Shown here piece by piece: positions 26,574-35,500 of a stretch of 64,000 nucleotides of DNA (positions are counted from its first letter, which is position 1; every line of letters starts with the position of its first letter). The DNA is taken from assembly GCF_043641665.1 (NCBI RefSeq), contig NC_092190.1, positions 7,082,548-7,146,547 on the forward strand, in the 5' to 3' direction. This DNA is from Enoplosus armatus (Eukaryota; Chordata; Actinopteri; Centrarchiformes; Enoplosidae). The notes below the pieces were generated by a model, which was not told where the DNA came from, searched no databases, and saw nothing but the letters and a program-made list of their open reading frames with translations. Both the position numbers and the translations under genes were made by a program.

Positions 26574-27703
26574 TCCCTGCCTCTCCTGATTGGTTTGTCA
26601 GTCTGACTGTCTGATTGAACATCTGCAGTTCAGCTTCCCCTTCGTGGAGACGCACGCTGTGTCAGCGGTGAGGATCCGCCCCCGGTCGCTGATTGGCTGG
26701 TCAGAGGAGGAGAGCGAGGAAGAGGTTGACTCCAAAACATCGCCCATCATCCAATCAGAGGGAACCGCCTTCCCCTGGAACATCGATGGAGAGCTGGTGG
26801 AGATTTCTAATGAAGTGCTCGTCAGGTATGATGCTCAGTGTTATTATGACTGAATAAAATATATCCTTATTATAATCATAAATACTGTTGTATTATTACA
26901 CTGAGGGAAACAACTAATGATTAATGTAATTATTGAGTAATCTGCCAACAATTTTCTTTAGAAATTAATTATTCGTTTGGTCTATAAAATCTGTCAGCCC
27001 GTTAAAAACAGTTAACACAGTAAAAACTGTCCTCTGTGGCTCTGGAGGAGCCTCGTCTGGGAAAATAACCCTGATGATGTCATCGGGGTTATGTCGGCTT
27101 GGGCTTGAGACCTATCAGGCCTGCTAATGCTAACGCATCCAGCAGCTATATGTGCGTGGGGGGTTACAGTTAGCCAGAGTTGTCACTGCTGCTACCACAG
27201 CCGAGTCGAGCATGAATGTCGAGTGTCAACATACGTAATAAACCTCGGAGTCTTTCTTATTTCATCTCGGTTAGAGGCCCAGAGAATTCGGCTGACCTGA
27301 ACTTAAACTGCAGTTTTTACACACAGTAAGTGAGAACTACACACTATAATTTTTGTTCGTAAAGGTCGCCTGCAAAAGCTACCTCAGTATCTCTTCTCGA
27401 AGTTAAAACCACTGCTCATCAGAGCAGATGTCAGAAGATCGAAGCCATTGTGGCTTTTACATGAAGGTTACTAGGGAACTGATTCAGACATGAGCCGACA
27501 CGTTAAATCGCCATCATATTAGCGTGAAGGGCTGCAGGACTGAAACAGACGAGGAAGATCAAACGAAAGGCAAGAGTTGAGTAACGTAGAATATGTGTGT
27601 GTGTGTGTGTGTGTGTGTGTCCAGGGTCCACCCGCGGCTCATCACTCTGTACGGAGAGGAAGTGGACGAGGCCGAGTCGACTGTCACCTGCAGCTGCATC
27701 TGA
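636..27703 (+). CDS. cerkl: cerkl, ceramide kinase-like protein, 14 coding exons (whole gene span)
   Basis: The 14 exons join in frame to 1659 nt and 552 residues, close to the human 532/558-residue isoforms. In order the protein has a Lys/Glu-rich N-terminus (about 1-52), a PH-like segment (about 55-166), a diacylglycerol-kinase-type catalytic fold containing GGDGS at 237-241 (about 170-310), and a conserved C-terminal lobe with [12 protein letters not shown] in exon 8, APNTRLANGS across exons 11-12 and FPFVET and FPWN in exon 13. CERKL resembles ceramide kinase but has no demonstrated ceramide kinase activity. In humans its loss causes retinitis pigmentosa 26, and it is linked to stress protection of photoreceptors. 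The phases at all 13 junctions agree and no internal stop was found. ATG 636 is the first in-frame ATG and has A at -3. The neighbour itga4 is convergent, as in human. Identity rests on remembered human sequence; cerk itself is less likely because the residues and the neighbour fit CERKL. Confidence 0.95.
794..1585 (+). other. cerkl intron 1
   Basis: It holds a short fragment of the aagtaaaagta family (about 925-1010) and a palindromic MITE-like element (about 1100-1345). No exon-like segment was seen between them. Confidence 0.7.
1100..1345. mobile_element. palindromic MITE-like element
   Basis: The half ccacctgtttttatgcacat is followed about 25 bp later by its imperfect reverse complement tgtataaaaacaactggatg, with further pairing outside. 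A relative with the same ggtggatggaaatgca core lies at about 41815-41960 in itga4. Confidence 0.5.
1586..1695 (+). CDS. cerkl: cerkl coding exon 2 (start of PH-like domain)
   Basis: Residues 53-89. The translation contains [17 protein letters not shown] and then a [12 protein letters not shown] stretch, matching the human LLRGIFEIGRDSCDVVL region. The acceptor is gtgtcag and the donor gtcagt; phase 2 in, phase 1 out. Confidence 0.9.
1915..2345 (+). repeat. dispersed repeat, 'gaaatgtctcaaca' family
   Basis: It contains gaaatgtctcaaca, gatcccttagcccttcctct, gcgccatcat, the tgttagcat run and agctgcttgcatggctgtag. The same ordered blocks recur at about 12262-12665, 34720-35190 and, inverted at its left end, 51775-52190. 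Probably a non-autonomous DNA transposon. Confidence 0.6.
3223..3288. repeat. (GT)33 microsatellite
   Basis: A perfect dinucleotide run of 66 bases, among the longest uninterrupted in the window. Confidence 0.95.
5923..5936. repeat. G14 homopolymer
   Basis: Fourteen consecutive G within cerkl intron 2, a likely polymorphic or assembly-uncertain site. Confidence 0.85.
6375..6660 (+). repeat. dispersed repeat, 'gagctgcaactaatgatt' family
   Basis: Starts tagagctgcaactaatgatt, then tcgattaattgttttattga, tctgaccaacagtcaaaaac and gtttaatcatattaaacag. Relatives are at about 15248-15440, 25812-26000 and 26905-27000. Confidence 0.6.
7124..7354 (+). CDS. cerkl: cerkl coding exon 3 (PH-like domain)
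   Basis: Residues 90-166. It carries [16 protein letters not shown] and ends [12 protein letters not shown], matching human DIFSVKLKRRCSVKQQ and the IWFRQFKKILAG end. The acceptor is ctctctccgtgcag and the donor gtaaca; phase 1 in and out. GC content is clearly higher than in the flanking introns. Confidence 0.95.
12262..12665 (+). repeat. dispersed repeat, 'gaaatgtctcaaca' family
   Basis: Blocks gaaatatctcaacaacca, ttgatgatcccttgacattt, cctctagcaccagt, ggatggattgccatgaaaat and cagagctgctatcatggctg appear in the same order as in the copy at 1915-2345. Confidence 0.6.
13135..13204. repeat. compound (GT)n(GA)n microsatellite
   Basis: A GT run of about 22 units passes into an interrupted GA run of about 13 units. 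Confidence 0.93.
14877..15005. repeat. inverted pair of (GT)n and (CA)n tracts
   Basis: A 49-base GT run and a 48-base CA run are separated by about 32 bases, so one strand could fold into a long hairpin with a short loop. Confidence 0.9.
15544..15675 (+). CDS. cerkl: cerkl coding exon 4 (start of kinase fold)
   Basis: Residues 167-210. It contains the [10 protein letters not shown] motif typical of the start of a DAG-kinase fold (human LNPQSHKKEA), then [14 protein letters not shown]. The acceptor is tgtgcag and the donor gtcagt; phase 1 in and out. Confidence 0.95.
15676..16635 (+). other. cerkl intron 4, mostly pyrimidine tract
   Basis: From about 16010 to the acceptor at 16635 the + strand is nearly all C and T, apart from about 90 mixed bases at 16405-16500. 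Confidence 0.85.
16010..16634. repeat. long CT-rich (polypyrimidine/polypurine) tract
   Basis: Made of irregular tcctctcct, tttcctctcc and tctctctctc units, in two blocks at 16010-16405 and 16500-16634. The second block is the polypyrimidine tract of the cerkl exon 5 acceptor. The strong strand asymmetry could favour triplex DNA. Confidence 0.9.
16636..16699 (+). CDS. cerkl: cerkl coding exon 5
   Basis: Residues 211-231, a 64-nt exon encoding the [20 protein letters not shown] segment (human [20 protein letters not shown]). Its acceptor ends an unusually long pyrimidine tract. The donor is gtcagt; phase 1 in, phase 2 out. Confidence 0.93.
16700..18587 (+). other. cerkl intron 5
   Basis: AT-rich, with a short GT/GA tract at about 17717-17748. 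I saw no coding segment and no clear dispersed repeat. Confidence 0.55.
18588..18718 (+). CDS. cerkl: cerkl coding exon 6 (GGDGS nucleotide-binding loop)
   Basis: Residues 232-275. The sequence [19 protein letters not shown] carries the GGDGS loop (237-241) of the DAG/sphingosine/ceramide kinase superfamily, followed by LPLGIIPAG, the second nucleotide-pocket motif. The donor is gtgaga; phase 2 in, phase 1 out. Confidence 0.96.
18848..18922 (+). CDS. cerkl: cerkl coding exon 7
   Basis: Residues 276-300, including [20 protein letters not shown] and HVVLG (human GSTNVLAHSLHGVPHVITA). The donor gtaggt at 18923 is the first unit of a tandem repeat that fills the start of intron 7. Phase 1 in and out. 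Confidence 0.94.
18905..19650 (+). repeat. minisatellite of about 42 bp containing the cerkl exon 7 donor
   Basis: The unit runs roughly attgtcctgggtaggttcta, cctgttctaaatctatagtc, ac. Several units in the array (for example from about 19370 to 19590) measure 42 bases. The first unit begins inside exon 7 (gttgtcctg, then the donor gtaggt at 18923), so later units carry donor-like copies, some mutated (ctggatggg, cttgggtgc, ctcaatgtg). About 17 degenerate units are interrupted near 19285 by a (aatc)n run. Confidence 0.85.
19283..19319. repeat. (AATC)n tetranucleotide repeat
   Basis: About nine aatc units interrupt the intron 7 minisatellite. Confidence 0.9.
20215..20430 (+). repeat. fragment of the 'gctaagctaagctaacc' foldback family
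   Basis: ccacgaaacagtccagcaca, acctcccc, gagttaaacaaacatgacat and the cctgtctccagtctt block match the fuller copy at about 49075-49590. Confidence 0.5.
21210..21770. other. unidentified GC-richer segment inside cerkl intron 7
   Basis: This block (gcggccgatgaggcaatgct to gccttcggcatcgaccatg) is richer in GC and CpG than its surroundings. A + strand frame of about 60 codons (21496-21678) ends in [12 protein letters not shown] do not recognise it as a host exon. It may be a degraded retroelement or inserted fragment. Confidence 0.4.
21906..21999. repeat. long (CA)n microsatellite
   Basis: A CA run of about 90 bases with interruptions (acgcacatgc), paired with an inverted GT run at 22131-22185. 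Confidence 0.93.
22131..22185. repeat. (GT)n microsatellite
   Basis: An uninterrupted GT run of about 27 units, 130 bp after the long CA run in intron 7. Confidence 0.95.
22832..22966 (+). repeat. 32-bp tandem array, about four units
   Basis: Each unit starts agactggtcagactggg and continues ctaatatacgacaag or a variant; successive units are 32, 32, 32 and 31 bases. Confidence 0.85.
23231..23408 (+). CDS. cerkl: cerkl coding exon 8
   Basis: Residues 301-359. [20 protein letters not shown] is almost identical to human [20 protein letters not shown] and is the most diagnostic CERKL segment in the window. The acceptor is ctgtctgcag and the donor gtaaca; phase 1 in, phase 2 out. Confidence 0.97.
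23671..23736 (+). CDS. cerkl: cerkl coding exon 9
   Basis: Residues 360-381, with [16 protein letters not shown] matching human KAEDCEISFLPFNSSD, then a less conserved linker. The acceptor is tcttcctcag and the donor gtgaga; phase 2 in and out. Confidence 0.92.
23879..23910 (+). CDS. cerkl: cerkl coding exon 10 (32-nt micro-exon)
   Basis: Residues 382-392, an acidic [11 protein letters not shown] linker in a poorly conserved region. The acceptor is ctttttctcag and the donor gtgaga; phase 2 in, phase 1 out. Skipping it would break the frame. It rests on clean splice sites and phase rather than conservation. Confidence 0.8.
24035..24143 (+). CDS. cerkl: cerkl coding exon 11
   Basis: Residues 393-428. 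[20 protein letters not shown] matches human [20 protein letters not shown], and the exon ends in APNT. The acceptor is gccgcag and the donor gtacgc; phase 1 in, phase 2 out. Confidence 0.95.
24257..24353 (+). CDS. cerkl: cerkl coding exon 12
   Basis: Residues 429-461. It reads [20 protein letters not shown] then [13 protein letters not shown], matching human [28 protein letters not shown]. The acceptor is tgtgacag and the donor gtgaaa; phase 2 in, phase 0 out. Confidence 0.96.
25480..26190 (+). mobile_element. aagtaaaagta-family element carrying a nested repeat
   Basis: The left end reads ctgtggtggg, cagatccgttacttaagtaa and aagtaccaataccac. The right end reads gtggagtagaagtataaagt, gtacttaagtacagtacttg and tagttacactccacctctg. 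A gagctgcaactaatgatt-family copy sits inside at about 25812-26000, so that repeat appears inserted later. Confidence 0.65.
26492..26570. repeat. (CA)n microsatellite with CCA interruptions
   Basis: A CA run of about 79 bases, broken by two CC interruptions, close upstream of cerkl exon 13. Confidence 0.92.
26629..26825 (+). CDS. cerkl: cerkl coding exon 13
   Basis: Residues 462-526. It opens [19 protein letters not shown] (human FNFPFVETYTVEEVKVHPR), has an acidic EEESEEEVD linker, then [19 protein letters not shown] (human CFPWNVDGDLMEVASEVHI). The acceptor is atctgcag and the donor gtatga; phase 0 in, phase 2 out. Confidence 0.96.
26826..27624 (+). other. cerkl intron 13
   Basis: A gagctgcaactaatgatt-family fragment lies at about 26905-27000, then mixed unique-looking sequence. 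It ends in a (GT)n run (27594-27620) touching the exon 14 acceptor. Confidence 0.65.
27594..27620. repeat. (GT)n tract at the cerkl exon 14 acceptor
   Basis: The run is followed only by CCAG before exon 14, replacing the usual pyrimidine tract. Confidence 0.93.
27625..27703 (+). CDS. cerkl: cerkl coding exon 14 (C-terminus and stop)
   Basis: Residues 527-552, then [19 protein letters not shown] matches human IRLHPRLISLYGGSMEE. The last residues are TVTCSCI, longer than and unlike the human EEMIPK end. The acceptor CCAG follows directly on a (GT)n repeat with almost no pyrimidine tract. Confidence 0.93.
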
Positions 27704-30370
27704 GTCCAGCAACGCCATGGCAACCACAGTGACTCAACAGTGCCCTCTCTAGGTCATTGGTGTCTCCCATGGCGACGTGAACTAATGTAGAAGTTTCATT
27801 CAAAGTAGAGAAAAAACACATAAAAGTAGCAACAGCAGCTTTGCAGCTTCTTGTTTATGACATGTACGTTAAATCTGCATTAACTGATTTATTTTGATTG
27901 ATTACTGCTGCTTTAATAACATACAAGGTAACCTGTAAGCTACCTTTAACTCCAAACTGCCTGTGCTTTATGATATGAAAGTTTACCACTTCTAGAACTG
28001 ATTGATGAATGTTTTACATTCAAATTCATGTTTACATTTTACTATATTTTAATTACCAGCTCTTCTCAGATGACTTTAATCTAATTTGTGTTGCCTATTT
28101 CTTTTTTATCACAATTTAGTTTTGTCTTGTCCAGTTTCTGGTTCAGCAGAGAACAAACATTCATCTGTATTTAGTTTGAGTTCAAACTACAAACATGTGA
28201 GCCAAAAATGTTGCTGCAACACAAGCAGGAGATAATTGGATGAGCTCAATGTGTCCAAAGACTGTAAAAGTTTTATATTTGAATATAACAGAGCTGTTTT
28301 TACTTAATATGGCGTTTTTTATTTAGAAGCTCTTAGGCTTTTTTTATTGAGAAAATGCAGATATTTAGCGTAACAGATGTTGAGAAAAAACACAAGTTGA
28401 TGTTTAAATAGAAAATCCTTCATTTTAATAGAAAATTGAAAGCAGTGAGACTCCAGTGCAGAACAACTTCACAAACAAACACAGACTCATTTATTAAAAT
28501 ATTAAAAACATCTCTCTCTGTGATGTGCTTTTGTACTAAATACATAGACAGAAGGGAGGGTAAAAATACACAGTTAAAACAATGCTGTTGAATATTTTAA
28601 ATACCTTAAACATTTTTAATGGTGATTTTTCAAGTAGTCGTCCATCATTCGACCCTGTGGCTCAATTTGTGGCTGGCTGTTACCTTTCTGTTACCCAACA
28701 AGTTGCATCTTTTACTACACTGATTTTAGTTTTGTCTGAATTCAGGTTCACCTAATTTGGTAACAATGAAGCTTTTTACAAACCAAGGAGAGGCGCTCCA
28801 TAAATTAAATGTATTATTATTATGATAGAACTTCCACAGTAAGAACATTCATGTGAGCGTGTCATGATTGTTACCAAGTAAAGAAGTAAACAAACCATTC
28901 AAGCCTTATTTTCACACATTTGTTCCCCGGAGGAGAGTGGAAGAGAAGCACTCATTTTGTTCTTTCGTCAGTTGTGCTCGTGTGGCTCCCGGCCGTACAT
29001 TGTTCTCAATGTTTCCTGCACACATCGAAACGGTTTTGCGATACATTTCCGTGAGCTGTTTCCTCACAAACAGCTGCACAACAGACTACACAAGCTGACA
29101 ACAGATCAGACGGCCCGGTCACCCCAGAAAGTAGCACAGTGGATCCAGAAGCTTGGTGACATATTGCTTTCTACTTTGATAATTATGCATCCTCCGTCCT
29201 CCAGCCCGTGGCTGGTGAAACAATATTAATAATATTGCATGATTTGTACTGTAGATTAGGCAAAATACCTGTAGAAACAGTGGCTCTAATGTTATTCATA
29301 AAATAGAAAATATCACGTGTAGAATCTGAATCATAAATGAATCCTTTGCAACTTATAAACTTACAACAGCTAATAAGCTACGATAGCTTCCTCCATGGTC
29401 CTATCCGCGTGTCTAAGTTCATCAAAGTTGAGCTCAAAGCAAAAGATTTGCACAGATTTACTTCACCCCCGTGAGCAAATCCATTGATCATGCGACTCCA
29501 TTGAAATTAAGTGATTCTGACATAAAATGTCACGGTTTTAAATGCTGGTGTGACTGGACGTTAGAAGAAAGGAAACTCAACATAACAAATCCCACAGTGA
29601 AAACAGTGATGGTGATCGGTGTCCATTAAAACACCCAAGCTGATTGTTTTCTTCTGTACCAGCCATCACTCGACTACTTCTGTCTGGACAGCATCCAGTG
29701 TGTGTGTGTGTCACCAGTGCATAAAGTGTTGGTCACCAGGTACACAGAAATGTAGAAGGATAATTTACACAGACAGAAGGGGAGGTTTTTCAGAGAGTTG
29801 TTAGCCAATCAGAGGCCAGGTTTCCATCCCCTGAGATCAAAGGTCATCAGAAAGTCACTTCCTTTGGTTTGTTTCCTCTTAATGAGTCATCAATAACAGT
29901 GTCACAGGTGATGTCACATCCCAGGAAGCCCCGAGGCCTTCTAATTGGTCGATATTAGATTGTTTCAGGTTCACTTCCCTTTTTATTAATCCTCCATCCG
30001 TCGCTGAAAGTCTTTTTCAAGTCTTTGAACTTGTCTGCATTTGTGAAGGCACATCAGGCAAAATAGTTTAAAAGGTGGTCAGATTCGGGTGTGGTCAGGA
30101 GGCATTCACTGGAGACATTTAATCATCCGTCACACTCAAGACAGGCCTGTGTTGACTTGTTATGAGTGTGGCTTCAAACCATCAGACAGTCTGGACAGAT
30201 TTCATTGGCTGATGGCTTTCAACAGCAGTACTTTCTACTGTTTTGGACAAATTGGGTTGCCATATTTTCATACACAGCGCTCCATCCATCCATCAGCATG
30301 TATGTCTCATTAAAACTGTTGCACAGACACAGTGTGAACTCCATCCTTTCGCCAGAGGTGACAGTCTGGG
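27704..30370. other. cerkl-itga4 convergent intergenic region with both 3' UTRs
   Basis: I saw no AATAAA for cerkl; weaker ATTAAA signals are at 28493, 28501 and 28804. For itga4 the nearest - strand AATAAA is at 29982-29987, giving a 3' UTR of roughly 400 nt. A dispersed segment at about 28930-29060 resembles about 56940-57010. No extra gene is supported. Confidence 0.6.
29982..29987 (-). terminator. itga4: candidate itga4 polyadenylation signal
   Basis: TTTATT on the + strand reads AATAAA on the coding strand, 384-389 bases past the itga4 stop codon. It is the first canonical hexamer I saw downstream. Confidence 0.5.
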
Positions 30371-30475
30371 TTAGGAAGTGCTCTCTCTTTTGTCGTTTTT
30401 AGGAACATAGTCCCAGCTGTCTCTCCTGAACTCCTCGTCCTTCTTCTTCTGGAAGTCCCTCTTAAAGAAACCAGC
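30371..30475 (-). CDS. itga4: itga4 exon 29 (cytoplasmic tail and stop)
   Basis: Residues 996-1029, then [23 protein letters not shown] then [14 protein letters not shown] aligns with human AGFFKRQYKSILQEENRRDS. The GFFKR salt-bridge motif and the RRDSW paxillin site, including the PKA-regulated Ser, are kept. Confidence 0.97.
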   Translation of the reverse strand, partial: AGFFKRDFQKKKDEEFRRDSWDYVPKNDKRESTS

Positions 30476-32002
30476 CTGAGAGACACATGGATGGACAGAC
30501 AGGTGGACAGACAGACAAGTAGACAGAGACATGAAGTCAAAAAATGGTGTCGCTACTACAACTGTTATATTGTGATATATTGTAGTTCATCAGTACAGTT
30601 ATCGGTTTATCAGTACCGTTATATTGTGATACACTACAATTTATCTGTACATCATATTGTAATATACTACAGTTTATCTGCACATTATATTGCGATACAC
30701 TGAAGTTCTTGGTACAGTACAGCAGAAGTTAAGATACATCTGTTTGGCTGATATATGATCAGAATCTGCGTACATGTTGGCAGTACAGAAATGCCAAAAG
30801 TTTGAGGTGCAGAAATTTAGAAACAGTGTCTCTGTTCCATATTGTGTCCATCAGAGAGCACTTACAAGCTAAATGTCATCTAATTAGATATTTGTTGATG
30901 TGATAAGAAAAAAAAAGTACCTTCCACAGACACCAGATGAGAGCAGCCAGGATCATCAGACCCAAAATTAAACTGACGACGATGATGAAAATCTTCACTG
31001 GTGTTGAGGGTTTCTGGGTAAAAAGAGCTTCCACCACCACCTGGAAATGTACCACAAACAGTATATGATTATTAGTAACACCTGAAATATACAGTAGTTT
31101 ACAGCAGCATTAACATTCAACATCTACAACTCCCATGAGGCTTTGATGGTGCACTTATGTGAGCTGCAGCTGTTGCTAAATGTTTATTGTCTGGTACAGA
31201 AATAGATAATATAATCAAAATAGACAGCAGAGTAAACACACAGATGAGCTCGTTCCATATGTGGTCCAGCTGGACCCACTGCACAGTGCTGTTGGTTCTT
31301 GGTTGTGACAGGTGTCAAGGTGTTTTTACCTGTGTTAAAGGTTGTTCCTGGATGTGGACGGTGTGAGGACTTTGATTTGACATCATTGCTGTGCTCTCCA
31401 ACCTCATGATACCATGACGACCCTGAGACAGAGACACACAGACAGACATCAGGTGTTTTTACGTTGGTTAACGCTTCAGTAGGAAAATCCACCTTAAAAG
31501 ACGTGATCACTTTGTGAATAGATCAATAAATACATCTGTGCTTTTGCATATTTTGACATAAGTTACATCAAGATCAGACTTAATTGAGCCTTTTGAACAG
31601 CTATTGATTGGCCACTTGTGTATTTCAACTTTTTTCTCACATTATCATGTTTGTATTTTTATGTTGTTCTTGAATTAATTGTTTGTGGGTATTTGTGTTT
31701 GAAAGAAGTACTCAAATGTTTTAGTTAAGTAAAAGTAGCAATACCACAGAGTAGAAATACTCTAAGTCCTGCATTTAAACGTTTACTAAAGTAAAAATAT
31801 ACTTAAAGTACCAAAGGTAAAAGTACTCATTATGGAGAACATCCCATTTCAGAAAAGTGTTATTGGATTATGATTATTAATGCATTAGTCTTAATTTACA
31901 TCACTTTAATGTTGCAGCCGGTAAAGAAGGAGCTACTTTAAATTACTTTATATGCTGCTGGGTAACTTGTGAATTTCCCCACGGGATCAATATAGCGTAA
32001 TC

Positions 32003-32047
<45 letters not shown>

Positions 32048-32521
32048 CGGAGCTTGCAGTAGTACAGCAGGGTTCAGTCTGATCTCCAGTTGGATAATAG
32101 CCTCTCTCCCTGCCTCCAGGTTTCCGAGACGACACACCAACCGCTCACACAGCTCATCACCACGGCCGCAAAACTGCACACACACATAGAAATAATTCAT
32201 AAACTGTAGGTCAGTGTGTAGTTCTGGGTGGTGGAGTTATGATTGTTGACTCCAACTCAAGCATCTGTACTTTGTGTTCTGTGCTAATTAGCAAAACCCG
32301 TCATTAGCCGCATGGCAACAGAACTTTGCTCTCTGATTGGAGGTTTCTTACAGGGATGCTTTCAGGGACTTGTAGTTGACTTGTTGTTGTGGACACAGTC
32401 TTGTACCGTTGGCTTTTTAATCAATGAAGCAGTTTCCCAGTGTTTGTATGAGTGATTCAACTGTCAGTGAGCGTTTTGGGCGAGTTTTGCATGAATGAGA
32501 AAATGAATGAGTAGGGCTGTA

Positions 32522-32559
<38 letters not shown>

Positions 32560-35500
32560 CATTCTTCGGGTGGTGGTGGAGGAGAAGAAGAAGACAAGCT
32601 GTTTGATGAAGGAAGCTTCAGGGACATCACAGTCCTCGATGACTGAAACAGTTTTGTCACTGATCGAACACACACCGTGAGACGACTGCAGAGAGAGAAT
32701 CAATATATTAATATCATATACACACTGTTACTACCACTGATGGTTTTAATTTACCATGACTTTGATTACTACTACTGACACGACTACTAGTATTACCACA
32801 ACTACTACTGTACTGCTACTTCTGATACTACTTCATCAGTGAGTGTTGGAGCCAATGTTGTAAAGAAACAGCCAAAAAACCCTAAACAGATTCTTAGTCT
32901 TGTTATATTATTCTCTGATCAGATTTAAATCATTTCTATCCAGTTGTTATTAAGAAAAAGTTCTTGTGCCGCTGCTTGTGTTTAGAGAACATTAAACATT
33001 TAAAAACTTTGTCTTCTTCAAGGTTTTGAAAAAAGTACAAATAGTGAAGTCTGACACCTGCTGGTGAAAGCAGGAACTGAACCGTCCATCTGCTATTGAT
33101 TTTCACCACTGAAAGTTTGGGGTTTAATTACTTTTATTGCTGCAGTTCCTCTAATGGCCACTAAATGTGTCTTCAAAAAAAATCTGACTTTTTTCAAGTG
33201 ACTGGGAAAATCCTCAGCTTCAAGAAATACAAAATCAATACATTTTGGTCTCATTAAACCATTTAATTTCCTCTAACGTGAGCCTGAGTAGAGATTTTCA
33301 TAATGTTCAATTAAGATGATATTAAATCTTAATACGAGGTACTCAGGGGCCTGTTTGACTTAATGATGGGTGTCTCAGCCTATCACAGTCAGCCCCGGTT
33401 TTTGCTAGTTGCTTGTCCCTCAGCTCCATCCCAGACTCCAGCCCTCTTTACCTAAATTTGGTTTCTCTGCCTCCAGTAACTCACAAAGATGGCGGCAAAC
33501 GCACCTGCCAGTCGACCACCTGCAGCAGCCTGTGTCTGTGAGGTGTGAGGATCTTTGGTAGCGCAATGTCAACCACAGTATCTACAGACCTGCTGGGACC
33601 AGAGTTTAACACCTGCAGACAAAACAACACATATACCACATTAGAATAGGCTTTTTGCCACCTGGATTCACCACTTTATGGTCTCACTTCTATGCACAGG
33701 GCCAACTTCCATACAGACTTTGTACGTGAACACACCTGAAGGAAACCAGACTGACGTTTACCTTGTATGTGTAGTTGAATCTTTCAGAGTAGCAGTCAAC
33801 CGGAGTCGAGTCTTCCTCTCCAAACACAAATGAGGTGGGAGTCACAAAACTGCAAGACAGACAGACATCAGTGGAGGTTGGCAATTATCAATGTTAACAA
33901 TGTTATAGTCAAACTTGGTGCACTAAGCTTTAACGCCAACTGTAGATGTTACATCAGTGGAAGTGGCGGTATTTGTTTTATCATAAAATCTAATTTCGCA
34001 CTTTGTTGACTTAAATGTTCTGCCTTGTGTGAAACATTTAGTTTTGTGCAATATATATAAAGAATATTATTATTAATATGAATTTTAGCAGAGTAAAAGT
34101 AATGTATGCCGACTCACCCGTGGATGTTGATGTTGACTCCGTATTTGAGAGGAAGAGGGAGACTGATGGAGTTGTCAAGGAGATACTCCTCCCTCTCATA
34201 ATTATCACTGAAGAGAAAACAGATTTAACACATAATTAATCTGCAAACGTCTCATTTAACTCACAGATGGAAGTTTAGTTCAATAATAAGTCAAGTTAAT
34301 ATTGTGTTTTTCACCTCTGGAGATGGGAGGGGGGTGTGTCCTTACCTGCTGGTGTTGACGTGAATGATGATGTCACCAGGTGTGCTGTTCTGGTTAACGT
34401 CCAATAGGAAGCTGATATTCAACTGTGAGAAACAGGAAAAAAGCGTAATGGTTTTCATATTAAACTATAATCTTTTACGTGTTGAAGGAACTGCTGCTCT
34501 GTCTTTTTCTGAGAGGAACTCAGATATTTCAACAGTTTCTTTCACAATATTTCTTCAGAAAAACAACTAAGACGAAGGAAATACAACAAATATGTGCTGA
34601 CGAGACAAAATCTGGAGAACAAAAAGTACAGAGACCTGGATCTGACCTTTGACCTCTGGACTACAGGAAGTTTTCGTTAAGACTGGGCTTAGGAGCAATA
34701 TTAGATAACTGTGTTTTTCAGCCATGCTAGCAGTGCGGTTTGAGTGATAGCATCCCATATCTGTGACATGTCTCAACATTAAAGGGACTGGCACATCATT
34801 TTGTACAGACATTCATAGTTCCTAGACTTTTCCTCTTGCGCCACATTTGTGCTTTGGAGTGAAATGTCTCAACAACTACTGAATGGATAGCCATGAAATT
34901 TGGTTCAGACATTCATATGAATGTCTGAACAACCAGGATTATAATCTTTTTGGTGATCCTCTGACCTCTCATTTAGTGCCATCATCAGGTTAAAATTTCA
35001 TTTGGCCAATACTTTGGTTTATGACTCGTTTATGACGGCTGTACTGTGCAAATAAGCTAATTTCAGCATGCTAACACACTAAACTAAGATGGTGACCATA
35101 CTAAACATTACCTGCTAAACATCGGCATGTTAGCATGCTGACGTTAGCATTTAGCTCAAAGCAGCCTCACAGAGCAGATCCTTAGTAGACCCCTAATTTT
35201 AATAACAGCGTGTGATTAGCTGAGGCTTACCTGGGCGTGGGCTGAGAGGAGGAGGCTGGTGACGCTACAGTCAGCACCTGCCATTGTACTGTTGACTTCC
35301 TGTGTGACATCACAACTGACCACGTTGTCCTCCTGCACACACAGACACACAGGCAGTTTGTTGTTCAATGAGTTATTTGTGTTGTTGAAGTTATAATCCT
35401 TAAGATTTTCATGAAATAAAACCCTGTTTTTGATACTGTTTGAGTTTTTCAGTAATAGCCATTTAATTTATTTACATTCCACATAGTAATTGGATTAATT

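Larger units (their letters stand above)
24354..26628 (+). other. cerkl intron 12
   Basis: It contains a dispersed repeat (about 24385-24570) related to one at 10790-10990, a nested transposon (25480-26190), and a CA tract with CCA interruptions (26492-26570) about 60 bp before exon 13. Confidence 0.7.
30476..32047 (-). other. itga4 introns 26-28 region
   Basis: The last intron holds a roughly 43-bp degenerate tandem array (30551-30720). Intron 26 (31423-32047) holds a truncated aagtaaaagta-family copy (31703-31998) followed by a GT tract to 32044 that touches exon 26. Confidence 0.7.
32174..35230 (-). other. itga4 introns 20-25
   Basis: Intron 25 carries a GT tract (32528-32557) at the exon 25 donor. 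Intron 24 (32686-33504) shows nothing notable. Intron 20 (34423-35230) holds a gaaatgtctcaaca-family copy at about 34720-35190. Confidence 0.65.
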
